Assembly (NCBI GenBank): GCA_964642485.1
Contig: CAZXPA010000009.1
Location: forward strand, 1-19,021
Origin: CAZXPA01 sp964642485
GTDB taxonomy: Bacteria; Patescibacteriota; Patescibacteriia; UBA2591; UBA6264
Direction of reading: 5' to 3'
DNA length: 19,021 bases
Below are positions 1-6,743 of the stretch, in pieces (the first letter of the stretch is position 1; every line of letters starts with the position of its first letter). The position numbers and the translations under genes were made by a program. Under the pieces are notes generated by a model. That model did not search any database. It saw nothing but the letters and a program-made list of their open reading frames with translations, and was not told where the DNA came from.

Positions 1-219
1 CTGACTAACTGTTTTAACAAGAAAATTAAGCGCCGCCTCAAGTTTTTCAATAGTTTTCTCTAAGCTGATAATATGAATAGTATTTTTAACACCATAAATA
101 TACGGCTCCATTCTAGGGGAACGTTTAGTTGTCCGGTGGCCCAGATGAACCCCGGCCTTAGCTAGCTCAATTAAAGAAGGTGTTTTTATCTTATGAGTGG
201 TCTCCTTTTTTCGCTCCAT
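1..219 (-). CDS. rpsB: Ribosomal protein S2, N-terminal part (runs off window)
   Basis: S2 is a structural protein of the small ribosomal subunit. Reading the minus strand from the ATG at 219 gives 73 uninterrupted codons to the window edge. The protein contains the S2 family signature near its N-terminus: an AGVHLGHRTTKRSPRMEPYI stretch followed by YGVKN, IHII and a LEKT motif, matching the canonical AGVHFGH...NPKM..YIFG...IHIIDLEKT pattern. The C-terminal two thirds lie outside the window. The start is supported because family homology begins within about 12 residues of it. It is divergent from the gene at 352. The leader has no Shine-Dalgarno motif. Confidence 0.93.
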   Translation of the reverse strand, partial: MERKKETTHKIKTPSLIELAKAGVHLGHRTTKRSPRMEPYIYGVKNTIHIISLEKTIEKLEAALNFLVKTVSQ

Positions 220-236
220 AGATTTAATCAGATTAA

Positions 237-265
237 ATATTATGTTTTGATAATATTAAGTTTAA
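237..265 (-). promoter_or_regulatory. Candidate promoter for rpsB
   Basis: On the minus strand TTAAAC (260-265) is followed after 17 bases by TAATAT (237-242). The -10 is good and the -35 weak. Transcription would start near 230, giving a leader of about 10 bases before the ATG at 219. The region is very AT-rich, so a chance match is possible. Confidence 0.35.
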
Positions 266-293
266 CATAATTAGAAAAAAAGGCAACAAGGTC

Positions 294-321
294 TTGCTAA
301 AAATCTACTTTCTGCTATATT
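294..321 (+). promoter_or_regulatory. Candidate sigma70-type promoter for the GT-C/TPR gene
   Basis: TTGCTA (294-299), a 16-base spacer, and TATATT (316-321). The predicted start of transcription is near 328, about 24 bases before the GTG start at 352. No Shine-Dalgarno sequence lies between. Confidence 0.4.
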
Positions 322-351
322 GTATTAGAAGATAAAAAACTCATCCAAACC

Positions 352-2031
352 GTGAATACTGACACCTCTAAATGGTTAACAAATGTATTTTTAAAAACCT
401 GGCGCCCGTTTTTCTGGATCGCCTTGATTGTCTTTATTATCTATTTCTCAACCCTGCCCTTTGATCTGACTCTCCTAGATGACCATGTCTTAGTCAAAGA
501 TAATTACTATTTTCTTAAAGATCTTAAAAATATCCCTCAAGCTTTTCAAGGAGATGTCTTTTCCCCTCAAACAAAAGGCGGTTTTTATTATCGTCCAATC
601 ATGACTCTTTCTTTAATGCTCGATGCGCATATAGGCGGTCAATCTCTGATTATTTACCACTTATCTAATACCATTGCTCATTTATTAACTGCTTACTTGT
701 TATTTCTCTTATTAACTAAACTCAAATATCAAAAAGCATTATCCTTTATTTTGAGTCTTTTTTTTGCTGGCCATCCTGCTGTTGTTCAAGCTGTTGCCTG
801 GATACCCGGGAGAAATGACATCTTGCTGTCTCTACTTATACTTTTATCATTTATTCTCTTTTTAAGTTTTGTAAATAACAAAAATCGGGCCGCATCCAGT
901 TGGCATTTACTAGTTTACTTTCTAGCCTTATTAACCAAGGAAACAGCCTTAATTCTGCCCATTATATGTCTGCTCTATTTAATTGTTATAAAAAAAGAAA
1001 AAAGACTATCTGCTCAATCTGGATTTCTCTTAATTGGCTGGGGTATTTTAACAATTATTTGGTATTTTTCAAGGCAAGCAGCTCTTCAAAACCTTTATGG
1101 CTATACTCCGCCTGAAGTCATTAAATCTGTATTTTTAAATATTTTTGCTGTATTTCTTTTTATTGGCAAAACAATTCTCCCCTTTAATTTATCCACTTAT
1201 CCTATCTTATCTGACTCCACTATAATTTACGGGTTGATAGTAACTATTCTGGTAAGTATCTTGTTAATACTGTCAAAATATAAACATTGGGCTTATGTAA
1301 TCTGGGGATTAGCCTGGTTTTTACTCTTCCTTCTCCCCTCTTTTGTCCGCCCTGACGCTTCAATAGTTCCTGAGTTTCTAGAACATAGGACGTATCTGCC
1401 ATTAATTGGTTTTATTATTATTTTGGCAGAGATTGACTGGATTAAAAAACTCTTTGATAATAAAAAAACACTTTTTGCTGCTGTTTCTATAATCCTGGCC
1501 CTATCTGTTACAACTGTTATCCATAGTCAAAATTATAAGAATAGTTATAATTATTGGACCAAAGCAATAAAAACCTCACCTCACTCTGCCTTTGCCTATA
1601 AACAAATGGGGGTGGTATATTATTTTAAAAACCAATACAATGAGGCCGAGGATAAATACAAACAAGCACTTAAGCTTAATCCAGATGAAAACTTGGTTCA
1701 TAATAATCTTGGTTTAATCTACGCCAAACAAGGTAAATTTGAATTAGCAGAAGAGGAATATAAAAAAGAGCTAAGTATTAACCCTGCTTATGACAATGCT
1801 CATTTTAATTTAGGTTTACTTTATTCTAAAACAGACCGAATAAATGAAGCTGTTAATTTATGGAAAAAAACATTAGAATTAAATCCCAACTATTTTGACG
1901 CTGCTAATAATTTAGCATTTTATTATTTTCAACAAGGCGATATTGAACGAGCAAAATTCTACATCAATCATTTAAAACAAAGAGGCGGACAAGCTCGCCC
2001 AGAGCTATTACAAGCCTTAGAAAATAAGTGA
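352..2031 (+). CDS. GT-C/TMTC-like polytopic membrane protein with C-terminal TPR repeats
   Basis: This 559-residue protein has roughly ten hydrophobic segments in its first 400 residues, then about four tetratricopeptide repeats (about 408-545, with units such as YKQMGVVYYFKNQYNEAEDK). The membrane part resembles the GT-C glycosyltransferase fold of TMTC/PMT-type O-mannosyltransferases. An acidic pair (D43, D44) follows the first membrane segment, as expected for the catalytic loop. A HPAVVQAVAWIPGRND block and an EHRTYLPLIGF block match TMTC-like signatures. Such enzymes move a sugar from a polyprenyl-phosphate donor to a protein or glycan outside the membrane, while the TPRs bind partners; the substrate here is unknown. 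The start is GTG and the stop is TGA, which indicates that UGA is not recoded. It is probably transcribed on its own promoter. The fold is fairly sure, the activity is inferred. Confidence 0.75.
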   Translation: MNTDTSKWLTNVFLKTWRPFFWIALIVFIIYFSTLPFDLTLLDDHVLVKDNYYFLKDLKNIPQAFQGDVFSPQTKGGFYYRPIMTLSLMLDAHIGGQSLIIYHLSNTIAHLLTAYLLFLLLTKLKYQKALSFILSLFFAGHPAVVQAVAWIPGRNDILLSLLILLSFILFLSFVNNKNRAASSWHLLVYFLALLTKETALILPIICLLYLIVIKKEKRLSAQSGFLLIGWGILTIIWYFSRQAALQNLYGYTPPEVIKSVFLNIFAVFLFIGKTILPFNLSTYPILSDSTIIYGLIVTILVSILLILSKYKHWAYVIWGLAWFLLFLLPSFVRPDASIVPEFLEHRTYLPLIGFIIILAEIDWIKKLFDNKKTLFAAVSIILALSVTTVIHSQNYKNSYNYWTKAIKTSPHSAFAYKQMGVVYYFKNQYNEAEDKYKQALKLNPDENLVHNNLGLIYAKQGKFELAEEEYKKELSINPAYDNAHFNLGLLYSKTDRINEAVNLWKKTLELNPNYFDAANNLAFYYFQQGDIERAKFYINHLKQRGGQARPELLQALENK

Positions 2032-2054
2032 TTTGTTCACTCTAAAATTTTAAG

Positions 2055-2260
2055 AATTATGGCCACCCCAGCACCAATTTTGCGAGGCAAAACAATGGCA
2101 GCGCACTCGCTTCGCTCGGGCTTACCTGCCCGCCATAGCCTACGGCATCAGGCGTTGGCAGGCGGGTTCAGCCTCTGCGCTGCGAGTGTCAAATAGAGAC
2201 TGAAAAGTAATAAAGTAAACAAAATAGGGATGGCAAAATTGATGCGGGGCGCTCATAATT
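2055..2260. repeat. Large nested palindromic structure between the TPR gene and rpmE
   Basis: The 271-base gap 2032-2302 has no gene but is highly structured. The left arm 2055-2083 (AATTATGGCC...CCAATTTTGC) is an imperfect inverted copy of 2233-2260, matching at about 24 of 28 positions. Inside it are CACTCGC (2104-2110) against GCGAGTG (2182-2188), and at the centre a strong hairpin at 2125-2162. A GC-rich core flanked by AT-rich arms suggests an inserted palindromic element rather than a terminator; no U-run follows the central stem. Confidence 0.7.
2125..2162. repeat. Central GC-rich hairpin of the nested palindrome
   Basis: Paired blocks are CCTGCC (2125-2130) with GGCAGG (2157-2162), CGCC (2131-2134) with GGCG (2151-2154), and GCC (2138-2140) with GGC (2144-2146) around a TAC loop: 13 pairs with two small internal loops. 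Confidence 0.65.
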
Positions 2261-2302
2261 GTAGCGAAATTTTATTCGCTACGCTCTAAAACTTCGACAA
2301 TT
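2251..2302 (+). promoter_or_regulatory. Leader repeat, copy 1, directly before rpmE
   Basis: This stretch ends at the base before the rpmE ATG. It holds a perfect 8-bp hairpin, GTAGCGAA (2261-2268) with TTCGCTAC (2275-2282), and outer arms CATAATTGT (2254-2262) and ACAATTATG (2297-2305), the latter including the start codon. A clearly related sequence in the same orientation precedes rplY (5466-5522). The blocks GTAGCG, TTCGCTAC, CTCTAAAA and TTCGACAA are shared in order. It may be a regulatory RNA leader or an inserted repeat that now supplies the initiation region. Confidence 0.6.
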
Positions 2303-2557
2303 ATGGCGAAAGATATTCATCCAAAATATTATCCCGAAGCAAAAGTTATTTGTGCCTGCGGCACAGAATTCACTGTTGGCTCAACTGAGAAAAAGATGGA
2401 AGTAGAGATTTGCTCAAATTGCCATCCTCTTTATACTGGAAAACAAAAATTTATTGATACTGCTGGCCGCTTAGAAAGATACCAAAAAATGGTGGCTAAA
2501 TCCAAGGTGATGAAAGAAACCAGGAAAAGTAAATCTAAAAAGGCTAAGATAAAATAA
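2303..2557 (+). CDS. rpmE: Ribosomal protein L31 (zinc-binding form)
   Basis: L31 is a small protein of the large ribosomal subunit at the intersubunit bridge near the central protuberance. The 84 residues start with MAKDIHPKYYP and contain all four zinc-ligand cysteines of the C+ form (C17, C19, C37, C40: CACG and CSNCHP). The hallmark HPLYTGKQKFIDTAGR and a very basic lysine/serine tail follow. The length is typical for the family. The start is set by the homology, which begins at once; the ATG itself lies in the arm of the leader repeat and has no Shine-Dalgarno sequence. It sits upstream of prfA, an arrangement common in bacteria, although prmC, often the next gene, is absent here. Confidence 0.95.
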   Translation: MAKDIHPKYYPEAKVICACGTEFTVGSTEKKMEVEICSNCHPLYTGKQKFIDTAGRLERYQKMVAKSKVMKETRKSKSKKAKIK

Positions 2558-2562
2558 TTCAT

Positions 2563-2678
2563 TGGAACATTGGGACATGGTAACACTGGAACAGTAAAAT
2601 TTTGCTTCACAAAATCTTCTCTTAATATTTATATTATGTTCCCATGTTTTAATGTCAGAATGTTAAAATGATTTCGAT
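2563..2678. repeat. Palindromic micro-repeat leader, copy 1, before prfA
   Basis: The gap between rpmE and prfA is filled by degenerate 9-10-base units. The left half (2563-2589) has units of the type CATTGGAACATTGGGACATG, and the right half (2636-2668) has the inverse type, ATGTTCCCATGTTTTAATG, so the two halves can pair around a loop of about 45 bases. The right half ends a few bases before the prfA ATG. It closely matches 11432-11473 before another gene. Confidence 0.6.
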
Positions 2679-3716
2679 ATGCAAGATCAAGTCGATCAAT
2701 TTAAGGAACAAATAAAAAACTTAGAGGATCAATTACAAGATCCTGAGGTTTATAATAACCCAGAAAAATTAAGAGAAATCTCCCAAAAGTATAATCAACT
2801 TAAAGATCTTATTAGAGATTTTAAACAATTACAAGAGGCCAATCAAAAAATATTTGAAACCAAGAAATTATTAGCTCAGGAATCCAATCAAGATATGATT
2901 GCCATGGCTGAAACAGAAATAAAAAACTTAGAAAAACAAAAAAGATCTTTAGAAAAAAAAATCAGGGAACAAACAAAACCGCGGGACGAGATTGGGAAAA
3001 AGAATGTCATTATGGAAATTAGGGCTGGAACTGGCGGTGGTGAAGCTGCTTTATTTGCTGCCAATTTATTTAGAATGTACTCACGTTTTGCTGAAAAAAA
3101 ACAATGGCCGATCCGTTTGATTTCATCTCACCCAACCAGTATTGGCGGTTTTAAAGAAGTAATATTTGGGATTAAAGGACTTAGGGCTTACCAGTCCTTT
3201 AAGAATGAAAGCGGGGTCCATCGGGTTCAACGAATTCCTGAAACAGAAAAAAGCGGCCGGATTCATACTTCAGCCGTCTCAGTAGTTGTTTTACCTGAAG
3301 CAGATCCCGTTGATCTAAAAATAGACCCTCAAGATCTTAAAATCGACACCTTTCGAGCTTCAGGTCATGGCGGCCAAAATGTCCAAAAAAATGAAACGGC
3401 AATTAGGGTTACTCATTTGCCAACTGGCTTAGCTGTTTCCTGCCAGGACGAAAGAAGTCAAAAACAAAACAAAGAAAGAGCCTTAACTGTTCTCCGCTCT
3501 CGTTTATTAGCTATTGAGGAAAGTAAAAAGGCAAAGGACCTAAAACAAAAAAGACAGGCCCAGATAGGGACTGGCGATCGCTCAGAAAAAATCAGAACCT
3601 ATAATTTCCCTCAAGACCGGGTCACTGACCACCGGGTTCAAAAATCCTGGCATGATCTTGAACATATCTTAAACGGAAATCTTGAACCAATTATCAAAGA
3701 ATTACAAGCTTTGTAA
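2679..3716 (+). CDS. prfA: Peptide chain release factor 1
   Basis: RF1 recognises UAA and UAG in the ribosomal A site and triggers hydrolysis of peptidyl-tRNA. The 345-residue protein has an N-terminal coiled-coil region (about 1-95), a core with GVHRVQRIPETEKSGRIHTSA, where P-E-T occupies the P-x-T codon-reading position that distinguishes RF1 from RF2 (SPF), and the catalytic GGQ at 231-233, close to E. coli numbering. CQDERSQKQNKERAL and RTYNFPQDRVTDHR follow. It is slightly shorter than the usual 355-360 residues, mainly at the N-terminus. Around GGQ the sequence is GHGGQNVQKNE rather than the common GAGGQHVNKT. Because the first gene in the window ends in UGA, an RF2 is expected elsewhere in the genome. 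The stop is immediately followed by the stop of the convergent DUF3048 gene, with no terminator between. Confidence 0.95.
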   Translation: MQDQVDQFKEQIKNLEDQLQDPEVYNNPEKLREISQKYNQLKDLIRDFKQLQEANQKIFETKKLLAQESNQDMIAMAETEIKNLEKQKRSLEKKIREQTKPRDEIGKKNVIMEIRAGTGGGEAALFAANLFRMYSRFAEKKQWPIRLISSHPTSIGGFKEVIFGIKGLRAYQSFKNESGVHRVQRIPETEKSGRIHTSAVSVVVLPEADPVDLKIDPQDLKIDTFRASGHGGQNVQKNETAIRVTHLPTGLAVSCQDERSQKQNKERALTVLRSRLLAIEESKKAKDLKQKRQAQIGTGDRSEKIRTYNFPQDRVTDHRVQKSWHDLEHILNGNLEPIIKELQAL

Positions 3717-4739
3717 TTAATAAAGAATTTTGTGTTTATCAGAAACGATCTCTATCCAAATCAATCCAGGTAAAAATTCTATTTCCCTCCCCTGCAAATT
3801 ATAAAATTTGGTTCGTTGGCCCGGTTCAGATTTTTGCCATTTTCCCTGAATTAAAAAGCCTTTTTGGAAAATAAAGGCTTGTCCTTGGCCAGTGGTTTTA
3901 ATAAATCGTCGACCAATCTCGTCTAAAACAACGATTTCCGTTTTTTGAATAATTAAATTCTTAACTTGGATTTGTTCTTCGTTCTCATCAACAAATGGCT
4001 GACCATTTTGAAAGCGCAAATAAGCTTGAAGATCTTTATCAAACTGCCAAATGACTGGTTCTTGATAATCAATCTTAATTATTAAATTAAATGCTCCTTT
4101 ATCAGTTTCTAAGAATAAATCATTAAAATTCCATTTAATAAAATCTGGCTTTAACACATTGGCCAGTTTTTTGTTTTCAATTACTTGAGAAATTGATTGT
4201 TTAGAAATATATAAATTATGGGGCTTTTGTCTTTGCCAGGCGCGCCAAAAATAATCTCCGTCTTGACCAATCTCATCTAAATCTGCTACCTGATAATTAT
4301 TTTGATCCATTTCTTTTAAAAAATCAGGACTGCCGCCAGCGTGGACAAATAAAGCACCATATTCCTCAGCCAAATCAGCTAAATAAGGACGGGCTGATCT
4401 GACCGGGCCAATCTTATCCGGCAAAGAGTCTTGATTAAAAATAGCTAAAAGACGTGTTAAATCAGCTTCAACTGGTGCTTCATAAACAATTGAAGCATTG
4501 CTAATGCCAGACAATGGCCAGGATTCGCTAAAATTATCTAAAACTACAGCAACTGGCAGTTTGTCCCCTAAGGATTGATGTACTTCTTGAACAACTAAAG
4601 AAGGATTTTCTTCTAAATCTAAATCTTGTAAAAGAGAAATTTTATCTTCTTGCTCAGTATTTAATATCACTAAGATTAAAATTAAAAAAATGCCTAAAAC
4701 TATTAGCCAGGCAATTCTCTTTAACTTAAACAAAGGCAT
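3717..4739 (-). CDS. DUF3048 (YerB-like) membrane-anchored extracytoplasmic protein
   Basis: The 340 residues begin with a short basic N-terminus and one hydrophobic segment (about 9-27), so the rest should lie outside the cytoplasm. A DUF3048 N-terminal signature is clear: PVAVVLDNFSESWPLSGIS, IVYEAPVEADLTRLLAIF and KIGPVRSARPYLADLAEEYG, followed by FVHAGGSP. The C-terminal half carries the second DUF3048 domain. The biochemical function of the family is not established; the Bacillus relative is the lipoprotein YerB. No lipobox cysteine is present here, so it looks anchored by its N-terminal helix. It is the last gene of the minus-strand row and starts 9 bases after the rplY stop, so co-transcription with rplY is likely. 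Its stop abuts that of prfA. Confidence 0.85.
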   Translation of the reverse strand: MPLFKLKRIAWLIVLGIFLILILVILNTEQEDKISLLQDLDLEENPSLVVQEVHQSLGDKLPVAVVLDNFSESWPLSGISNASIVYEAPVEADLTRLLAIFNQDSLPDKIGPVRSARPYLADLAEEYGALFVHAGGSPDFLKEMDQNNYQVADLDEIGQDGDYFWRAWQRQKPHNLYISKQSISQVIENKKLANVLKPDFIKWNFNDLFLETDKGAFNLIIKIDYQEPVIWQFDKDLQAYLRFQNGQPFVDENEEQIQVKNLIIQKTEIVVLDEIGRRFIKTTGQGQAFIFQKGFLIQGKWQKSEPGQRTKFYNLQGREIEFLPGLIWIEIVSDKHKILY

Positions 4740-4748
4740 ACTTTATTC

Positions 4749-5465
4749 TTATTTCTTTTCTTTGGGCTTAGCTGGCCCGCCTGTTGGCGAAACAGGCTCG
4801 CTTGTTGGCAAAGTCGGCTTTTCTTCTGCTTCTTCTGCTTTTTCTGCAACCACCTCTTTTACTTCTTCTGGTTTTTCAACTGGCACTTCTTCAATTCGCG
4901 GCCTTTCTGCCCGAGCAATCATCTCTTCAGGATCTTTTAAAACCCTTATCCCTTGAGGGAACTTTAAATCTTTAACTCTAATTATGTCATCAAAAGTTTT
5001 AAGTTTTGAAATGTCAACTTCAATTTCGTGAATCAAATCTTCTGGTAAACATTCAATTTCTACTTTGTCTGAACCGTAAGTTAAGACCCCGCCTAATTGC
5101 TTAACTGCTGGAGATTCGTTAATAAACTTTAATTCCAGCTCAACTATAATTTTTTCGCCGGCCTTAATTTTATAAAAATCAACATGTTGAATTTGGTTAG
5201 TTAAAGGATGATACTGAAGATCATGGACCAAAACCTTAATCGGCCTCGAAGAGGCCCCTTTAGGGCTTGCTCCTTCAATCTCAAGATCGATTAAACTACT
5301 TTCTCCAGCTTGCTGAAAAACCTTTTTAAATTCTAAATAAGGAACCTCAACAGATATAGACTTAAAGCCATGGCCATAAACAACAGCTGGAATTAATCCG
5401 CTTTCTCTTAATTTTTTCGTTTTCCGTCCTAATGTTTTTCGTTGTGTTGCTTTGAGAGTTAACAT
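4749..5465 (-). CDS. rplY: Ribosomal protein L25 (long CTC/TL5 type)
   Basis: L25 binds 5S rRNA in the large subunit. The 238-residue protein has the two-domain CTC/TL5 form: an N-terminal L25 domain (about 1-100; RESGLIPAVVYGHG and VHDLQYHPLTNQIQHVDFYK are diagnostic) and a C-terminal beta domain (about 101-190; GGVLTYGSDKVEIECLPEDL, then VDISKL). A low-complexity tail rich in Glu, Lys and Pro follows (about 190-238). Two oddities are visible. The loop before IKVLVHDLQYHP carries about eight extra residues (SPKGASSR) coded by a small palindrome, and the tail contains another 7-bp hairpin (GCCTGTT 4779-4785 with AACAGGC 4791-4797). It lies between rodA and the DUF3048 gene, with a repeat-filled 155-base gap on the rodA side. 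There is no Shine-Dalgarno sequence. Confidence 0.93.
   Translation of the reverse strand: MLTLKATQRKTLGRKTKKLRESGLIPAVVYGHGFKSISVEVPYLEFKKVFQQAGESSLIDLEIEGASPKGASSRPIKVLVHDLQYHPLTNQIQHVDFYKIKAGEKIIVELELKFINESPAVKQLGGVLTYGSDKVEIECLPEDLIHEIEVDISKLKTFDDIIRVKDLKFPQGIRVLKDPEEMIARAERPRIEEVPVEKPEEVKEVVAEKAEEAEEKPTLPTSEPVSPTGGPAKPKEKK
5242..5266. repeat. Small double palindrome inside the rplY coding sequence
   Basis: GGCCTC (5242-5247), GAA, GAGGCC (5251-5256) form a perfect 6-bp stem; an adjoining GCCC (5254-5257) and GGGC (5263-5266) can form a second one. It codes for residues that interrupt a region normally ungapped in L25, so it may be a short in-frame insertion. Confidence 0.45.
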
Positions 5466-5522
5466 ACCAAATTTGTCGAAATTTTAGAGTGTAGCGAAGA
5501 AAATTCCGCTACAAATTTGAGT
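5466..5522 (-). promoter_or_regulatory. Leader repeat, copy 2, directly before rplY
   Basis: Read on the minus strand this precedes the rplY ATG by a few bases and matches the rpmE leader (2251-2302) over about 55 bases in the same orientation: CTCAAATTTGTAGCG, TTCGCTAC, CTCTAAAATTTCGACAA, then the start region. The GTAGCG/CGCTAC hairpin is conserved (5491-5512), with base changes mostly in loops and arms. Confidence 0.6.
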
Positions 5523-5561
5523 ACCCCCTTCTTTTCGCGCAAGCGCGCAAAAGGAGGGGGT
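5523..5561. repeat. 39-base near-perfect hairpin between rodA and rplY
   Basis: ACCCCCTTCTTTTCGCGC (5523-5540) pairs with 5543-5561 around an AA loop, with one wobble pair and one bulge. No U-run follows on either strand, so it is not a standard terminator. It adjoins the leader repeat in the same relative position as the large palindrome before rpmE, suggesting a common composite element. The rest of the gap (5562-5620) holds a GGGCTTTGTCCG...GTCCGCAGGGCG stretch (minus strand) with no gene. Confidence 0.6.
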
Positions 5562-5620
5562 AAAGGTTTTGTTGCCAAATTTTGTTCGCCCTGCGGACTC
5601 CAAAAATCGGACAAAGCCCT

Positions 5621-6739
5621 TTATAATGTTATCACATCTTCATATTTTGTAAATGGCTGGTGCAAAATAACACTTTCAACCAAAGCCAGGGCTATAATCC
5701 CTATTAACAGCGAACTCCCACCATAACTAATAAACGGCAAAGGGACGCCAATCACTGGAACTAAACCAATATTCATCCCAATATTAATGATTACTTGCAG
5801 GGAAAGATAAAGGACTATGCCTAAAACTAAAATTGAATCAAAATTGTCGTAAACTACTCGGGCAATTTTAATTAGTCGATAAAAAAGAATTGTATAAAAA
5901 GCTAAAACAAGCAAACAGCCAATTAGACCAAACTCCTCAGCCAAAACAGCAAAGATAAAGTCTGTTTCTCCGGCTGGCAAAAACCTTAATTGAGACTGAG
6001 AACCCAAACCAAATCCCCGACCAAAAATCTGACCTGAGCCAACCGCAACAATAGACTGAGTAATCTGATAACCCCTGTTCAGGGGATCGCTCTGAGGATT
6101 AAGATAAGTTAAAATACGGTCTTTTTGATAATCTTTTAAGAAAAATAGCCAGGCGGAAGAAGCAACCAAAATGATAATAATTAATAATCCCAAAAGATGC
6201 TTTTTATTCTTATCAACCAGAAAAAGAATTCCCAGCCAAAGAATTACAATCATTAGGGCTGAGCCGAGATCTGGCTGACGGATAATTAAAAAAACTAAAG
6301 GGCAAATTAAAATAAAACTAGCTAATAAATGTTTAACACGAACTGGCCGTCGGGCTTCCTGCCAAAATTTAGCCAAAATTATAATTGCGGCTAATTTAGC
6401 TAATTCAGCTGGCTGAAAATTAAAAAAGCCAAAATTTAACCAACCTCTTACCTCTCGAAAAATCTGGCCAAATATTAAAACACCAATTAAAAGTAAAATA
6501 GTGAAAAGATAAATTAAATAGGCTGAAGATCTGACAAAACGAAAATCTGTTAAAAAAACAATCAGAAATGAAACAAGCCCGACCAGGGCAAAAATAGACT
6601 GCTTAATAAAATTATTAGATCCTTGCTCAGCAGCTGCTAGTGATAAACTATACTGGACAGCCAAACCAATAATGATTAAAAGAACCATTAAAATAAACAA
6701 GATGCCATCAAAGCGCTTTAATTGAGCAAGATTGAGCAT
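5621..6739 (-). CDS. rodA: RodA/FtsW-family SEDS peptidoglycan polymerase
   Basis: SEDS proteins polymerise lipid II into glycan strands, working with a class B PBP in the elongasome (RodA) or divisome (FtsW). The protein has about ten membrane segments and the family motifs: NFQPAELAKLAAI, RQPDLGSALMI, the extracytoplasmic GSGQIFGRGFGLGSQSQLRFLPAGETDFIFAVLAEEFG, and a final PVIGVPLPFISYGGSS. RodA fits best by length and the LKRFDGILF start; FtsW is not excluded. I chose the ATG at 6739 (372 residues), four bases after the stop of the upstream gene, because SEDS homology begins there. An ATG at 6784 would add 15 residues overlapping the upstream gene. It belongs to the minus-strand row and is probably translated by coupling. 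No PBP2 gene is in the window. Confidence 0.9.
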   Translation of the reverse strand: MLNLAQLKRFDGILFILMVLLIIIGLAVQYSLSLAAAEQGSNNFIKQSIFALVGLVSFLIVFLTDFRFVRSSAYLIYLFTILLLIGVLIFGQIFREVRGWLNFGFFNFQPAELAKLAAIIILAKFWQEARRPVRVKHLLASFILICPLVFLIIRQPDLGSALMIVILWLGILFLVDKNKKHLLGLLIIIILVASSAWLFFLKDYQKDRILTYLNPQSDPLNRGYQITQSIVAVGSGQIFGRGFGLGSQSQLRFLPAGETDFIFAVLAEEFGLIGCLLVLAFYTILFYRLIKIARVVYDNFDSILVLGIVLYLSLQVIINIGMNIGLVPVIGVPLPFISYGGSSLLIGIIALALVESVILHQPFTKYEDVITL

Positions 6740-6743
6740 TGAT

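Noticed and set aside
2022..2040. UGA recoding, as in some CPR lineages
   Set aside because: The first complete gene ends in TGA after a full-length TPR domain, and other genes contain no in-frame TGA, so the standard code fits.
2563..2678. CRISPR-like array from the regular short units
   Set aside because: The units are only 9-10 bases, degenerate and inverted in the two halves, with no spacers and no cas genes.
4690..4975. Plus-strand open frames over the 3' end of rplY
   Set aside because: They are antisense images of the Glu/Lys/Pro-rich L25 tail and are rich in Ser/Leu without any domain.
5523..5561. Strong hairpin as a rho-independent terminator of rodA
   Set aside because: No U-run follows on the minus strand; the next bases are ACTCAAATTTG, and the hairpin adjoins the rplY leader repeat.
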